Source: Halobellus ruber
GTDB taxonomy: Archaea; Halobacteriota; Halobacteria; Halobacteriales; Haloferacaceae
Assembly: GCF_014212355.1 (NCBI RefSeq)
Contig: NZ_JACKXD010000001.1
Location: 395,143 to 459,142 of the forward strand
DNA: 64,000 bases
Reading direction: 5' to 3'
In this document: piece by piece, positions 62,583-64,000 of the stretch
Numbering within the stretch: position 1 is the first letter of the stretch
Layout of the letters: every line of letters starts with the position of its first letter
Program-made: the position numbers and the translations under genes
The notes under the pieces: generated by a model
What the model was told of the DNA's origin: nothing
Database searches by the model: none
Seen by the model: only the letters and a program-made list of their open reading frames with translations

Positions 62583-63269
62583 ATGACGCGGCGTGACTTC
62601 CAGGCGTCCCTCAACGCGCTGCGTTCCGACGTCGCGGAGATGGGCGAGCTGGTGGTAGACCGGCTTGACCAGGCGCTCGCGGCGCTCGATTCCGGCGACG
62701 CCGACGCCGCCGCGGCGGTGGCCGGCGGTGATGACGACGTCAATCAGCTGTATCTCGAACTCGAATCCGCGTGCATCGATCTCTTCGCGCTCCAGCAGCC
62801 GGTCGCGAGCGACCTCCGGTTCGTTGCGGCGTCGTTCAAGATCCTCACCGATCTCGAACGCGTCGGCGACCTAGCCGCGAACCTGGCGGGCTACGTCCGC
62901 GATGCCGACGACCGGTACCTCCCGGATATGGATCTGACACACATCGGACGGCGCGCATCCGACCTCGTCGCCGACGCAATCGACGCGTACGTCGAGAGCG
63001 ACGCCGCGGCGTGCCGGGAGATCGCCACCCGCGACGACGAGATCGACACGCTGTGTCACACCGCGGGCCAGCGGGTGGTCCGGGAACTCATCCGGGAGCG
63101 GTCGGCCGACGGCGACGACGGCGGCGCCTGGGACGTCGAGGCGGTCCTCAACGATGTCTCCCGCGTTCTCCTCACGGTCCGGGATCTCGAACGGATCGCC
63201 GACCACGGCGTCAACATCGCCGCCAGAACCCTCTATGCGGTCGACAGCGACCCGGAGCTGATCTACTGA
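62583..63269 (+). CDS. phoU: Phosphate signalling/transport regulator PhoU
   Basis: 228 residues with two three-helix PhoU repeats. The metal-cluster motif ERVGDLAANLA appears in the first, and RDLERIADHGVNIA in the second. It follows pstB by 3 bp and is the usual last member of the operon, limiting phosphate uptake. Confidence 0.93.
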   Translation: MTRRDFQASLNALRSDVAEMGELVVDRLDQALAALDSGDADAAAAVAGGDDDVNQLYLELESACIDLFALQQPVASDLRFVAASFKILTDLERVGDLAANLAGYVRDADDRYLPDMDLTHIGRRASDLVADAIDAYVESDAAACREIATRDDEIDTLCHTAGQRVVRELIRERSADGDDGGAWDVEAVLNDVSRVLLTVRDLERIADHGVNIAARTLYAVDSDPELIY

Positions 63270-63304
63270 TGCAGCCGCTTGGCCCCCGCCCGTCACAGTT
63301 AGGT

Positions 63305-63355
63305 ATGACTGCGACGGACTCGACGACACCGAACCGAGTGGGGACGCGCGTATGA
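63305..63355 (+). CDS. Possible 16-residue leader peptide before ppk
   Basis: ATG at 63305 opens 16 codons (MTATDSTTPNRVGTRV) whose TGA overlaps the ppk ATG as ATGA. The arrangement could couple translation of ppk to phosphate-operon transcripts. It is very short, so it may be a chance frame. Confidence 0.3.
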   Translation: MTATDSTTPNRVGTRV

Positions 63356-64000
63356 CCGACTCCGATCCCGACCCAACGGACTCCGAGTACTACCTCAACC
63401 GCGAGCTCTCGGAGCTTGCCCTCCAAGAGCGGGTGCTCCACGAGGGGATGGACGACCGCAATCCACCCCTGGAGCGGCTGCGGTTTCTCGCGTACTTCAC
63501 CAAGAACACCGACGAGTTCTTCATGAAACGCGTGGGCGGGCTGAAACAGCAGATCGACGCGGGGATCACCGACCGGACGCCGGACGGTCGGACCCCCAAA
63601 GAGCAGTGGCGCGAGGTGCTCGACGCCGTGCGACCGCTGTTCCGGAAGCAATCGGAGTACTGGGAGACGACGCTGAGGCCGACGCTCGCGGAAGCGGGAA
63701 TCCGGATCCAGAACCCCGAGGACCTGCCGGAGGACGTCCGCTTGCGACTCCGGGAGCAGTTCGAGGAGTCGGTGTTACCGACGCTCACGCCGCTGGCGTT
63801 CGACCCCGCACACCCGTTTCCGTTCATCTCGAACCTCTCGCTGTCGCTGGCGGTACTCTCGGAGGACGGCAGCGGCGAGCCCACGTTCACTCGAATCAAG
63901 ATCCCGCCGAACCAGCCGCGGCTGGTCGGGGTACCCGGCCGGACCGAGGAGTACGTCCTGCTGGAGGACCTGATCGAGGCCAACCTCGATATGCTCCTCC
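63352..64000 (+). CDS. ppk1: Polyphosphate kinase, N-terminal part (partial)
   Basis: About 216 residues to the window edge, frame open. The PPK1 N-terminal domain is clear: YYLNRELSELALQERVLHE, LRFLAYFTKNTDEFFMKRVGGLK and PTLTPLAFDPAHPFPFISNLSLSLAV. The catalytic His region lies outside. Placed 82 bp after phoU, it probably stores phosphate taken up by Pst as polyphosphate. Confidence 0.92.
   Translation, partial: MTDSDPDPTDSEYYLNRELSELALQERVLHEGMDDRNPPLERLRFLAYFTKNTDEFFMKRVGGLKQQIDAGITDRTPDGRTPKEQWREVLDAVRPLFRKQSEYWETTLRPTLAEAGIRIQNPEDLPEDVRLRLREQFEESVLPTLTPLAFDPAHPFPFISNLSLSLAVLSEDGSGEPTFTRIKIPPNQPRLVGVPGRTEEYVLLEDLIEANLDMLL

Overview
The window is haloarchaeal chromosome. The evidence is high-GC coding sequence with strongly acidic proteins, TATA-like boxes placed 25-30 bp before start codons (leaderless transcripts), Tat-exported lipoproteins, and family content typical of Halobacteria (TbsP, DUF63, DUF5786, LSm-L37e, RNase J-IdsA). 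The genus cannot be read from the sequence.

Layout. 1-666: C-terminal part of a family B DNA polymerase. 1.17-24.2 kb: a large accessory sugar-acid catabolic cluster. It has two paralogous enolase-superfamily acid-sugar dehydratases, a ketoglutarate-semialdehyde-type aldehyde dehydrogenase, a KdaD/XacE-like FAH dehydratase and a second FAH hydrolase. It also has two SDR dehydrogenases, a DUF1537 kinase with a PdxA2 dehydrogenase, an IclR regulator, a CUT1-type ABC importer with a Tat lipoprotein binding protein, and a separate minus-strand operon (FGGY kinase, triosephosphate-isomerase-like protein, class I aldolase, YjbQ). A divergent ketol-acid reductoisomerase relative, a cyclase-family hydrolase, a VOC protein and a PF07090-type amidotransferase-like protein complete it. 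The gene set suggests three routes: a Weimberg-like oxidation to 2-oxoglutarate, a diketo-hydrolase route, and phosphorylated C4 or other sugar routes feeding dihydroxyacetone phosphate. Substrates are inferred, not seen.

24.6-47.7 kb: mostly housekeeping genes. These are DHH phosphoesterase, FolD, TbsP with a divergent YcaO protein, DUF63, an IMPase-like phosphatase, BirA and biotin carboxylase, Asd, IlvD (with a 95-bp tandem duplication of its 3' end), MoaB, L37e and LSm, RNase J behind a long structured leader, an isoprenyl diphosphate synthase, an HxlR regulator and a DUF3179 lipoprotein. 47.7-48.7 kb is a decayed islet: the tail of a restriction-modification methylase, a frameshifted RelE/ParE-type toxin and its intact ribbon-helix-helix antitoxin.

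48.7-57.5 kb: DeoC, a nucleoside phosphorylase, membrane proteins, a twice-frameshifted HPP-family gene, a TrkA-linked potassium channel, and an arsenic cluster (ArsR, Acr3, ArsC). 57.7-64 kb: the phosphate operon pstS-pstC-pstA-pstB-phoU, followed by the start of polyphosphate kinase.

Three copies of a 76-80 bp imperfect palindrome lie between convergent genes. No rRNA, tRNA, CRISPR array or complete insertion sequence was found.
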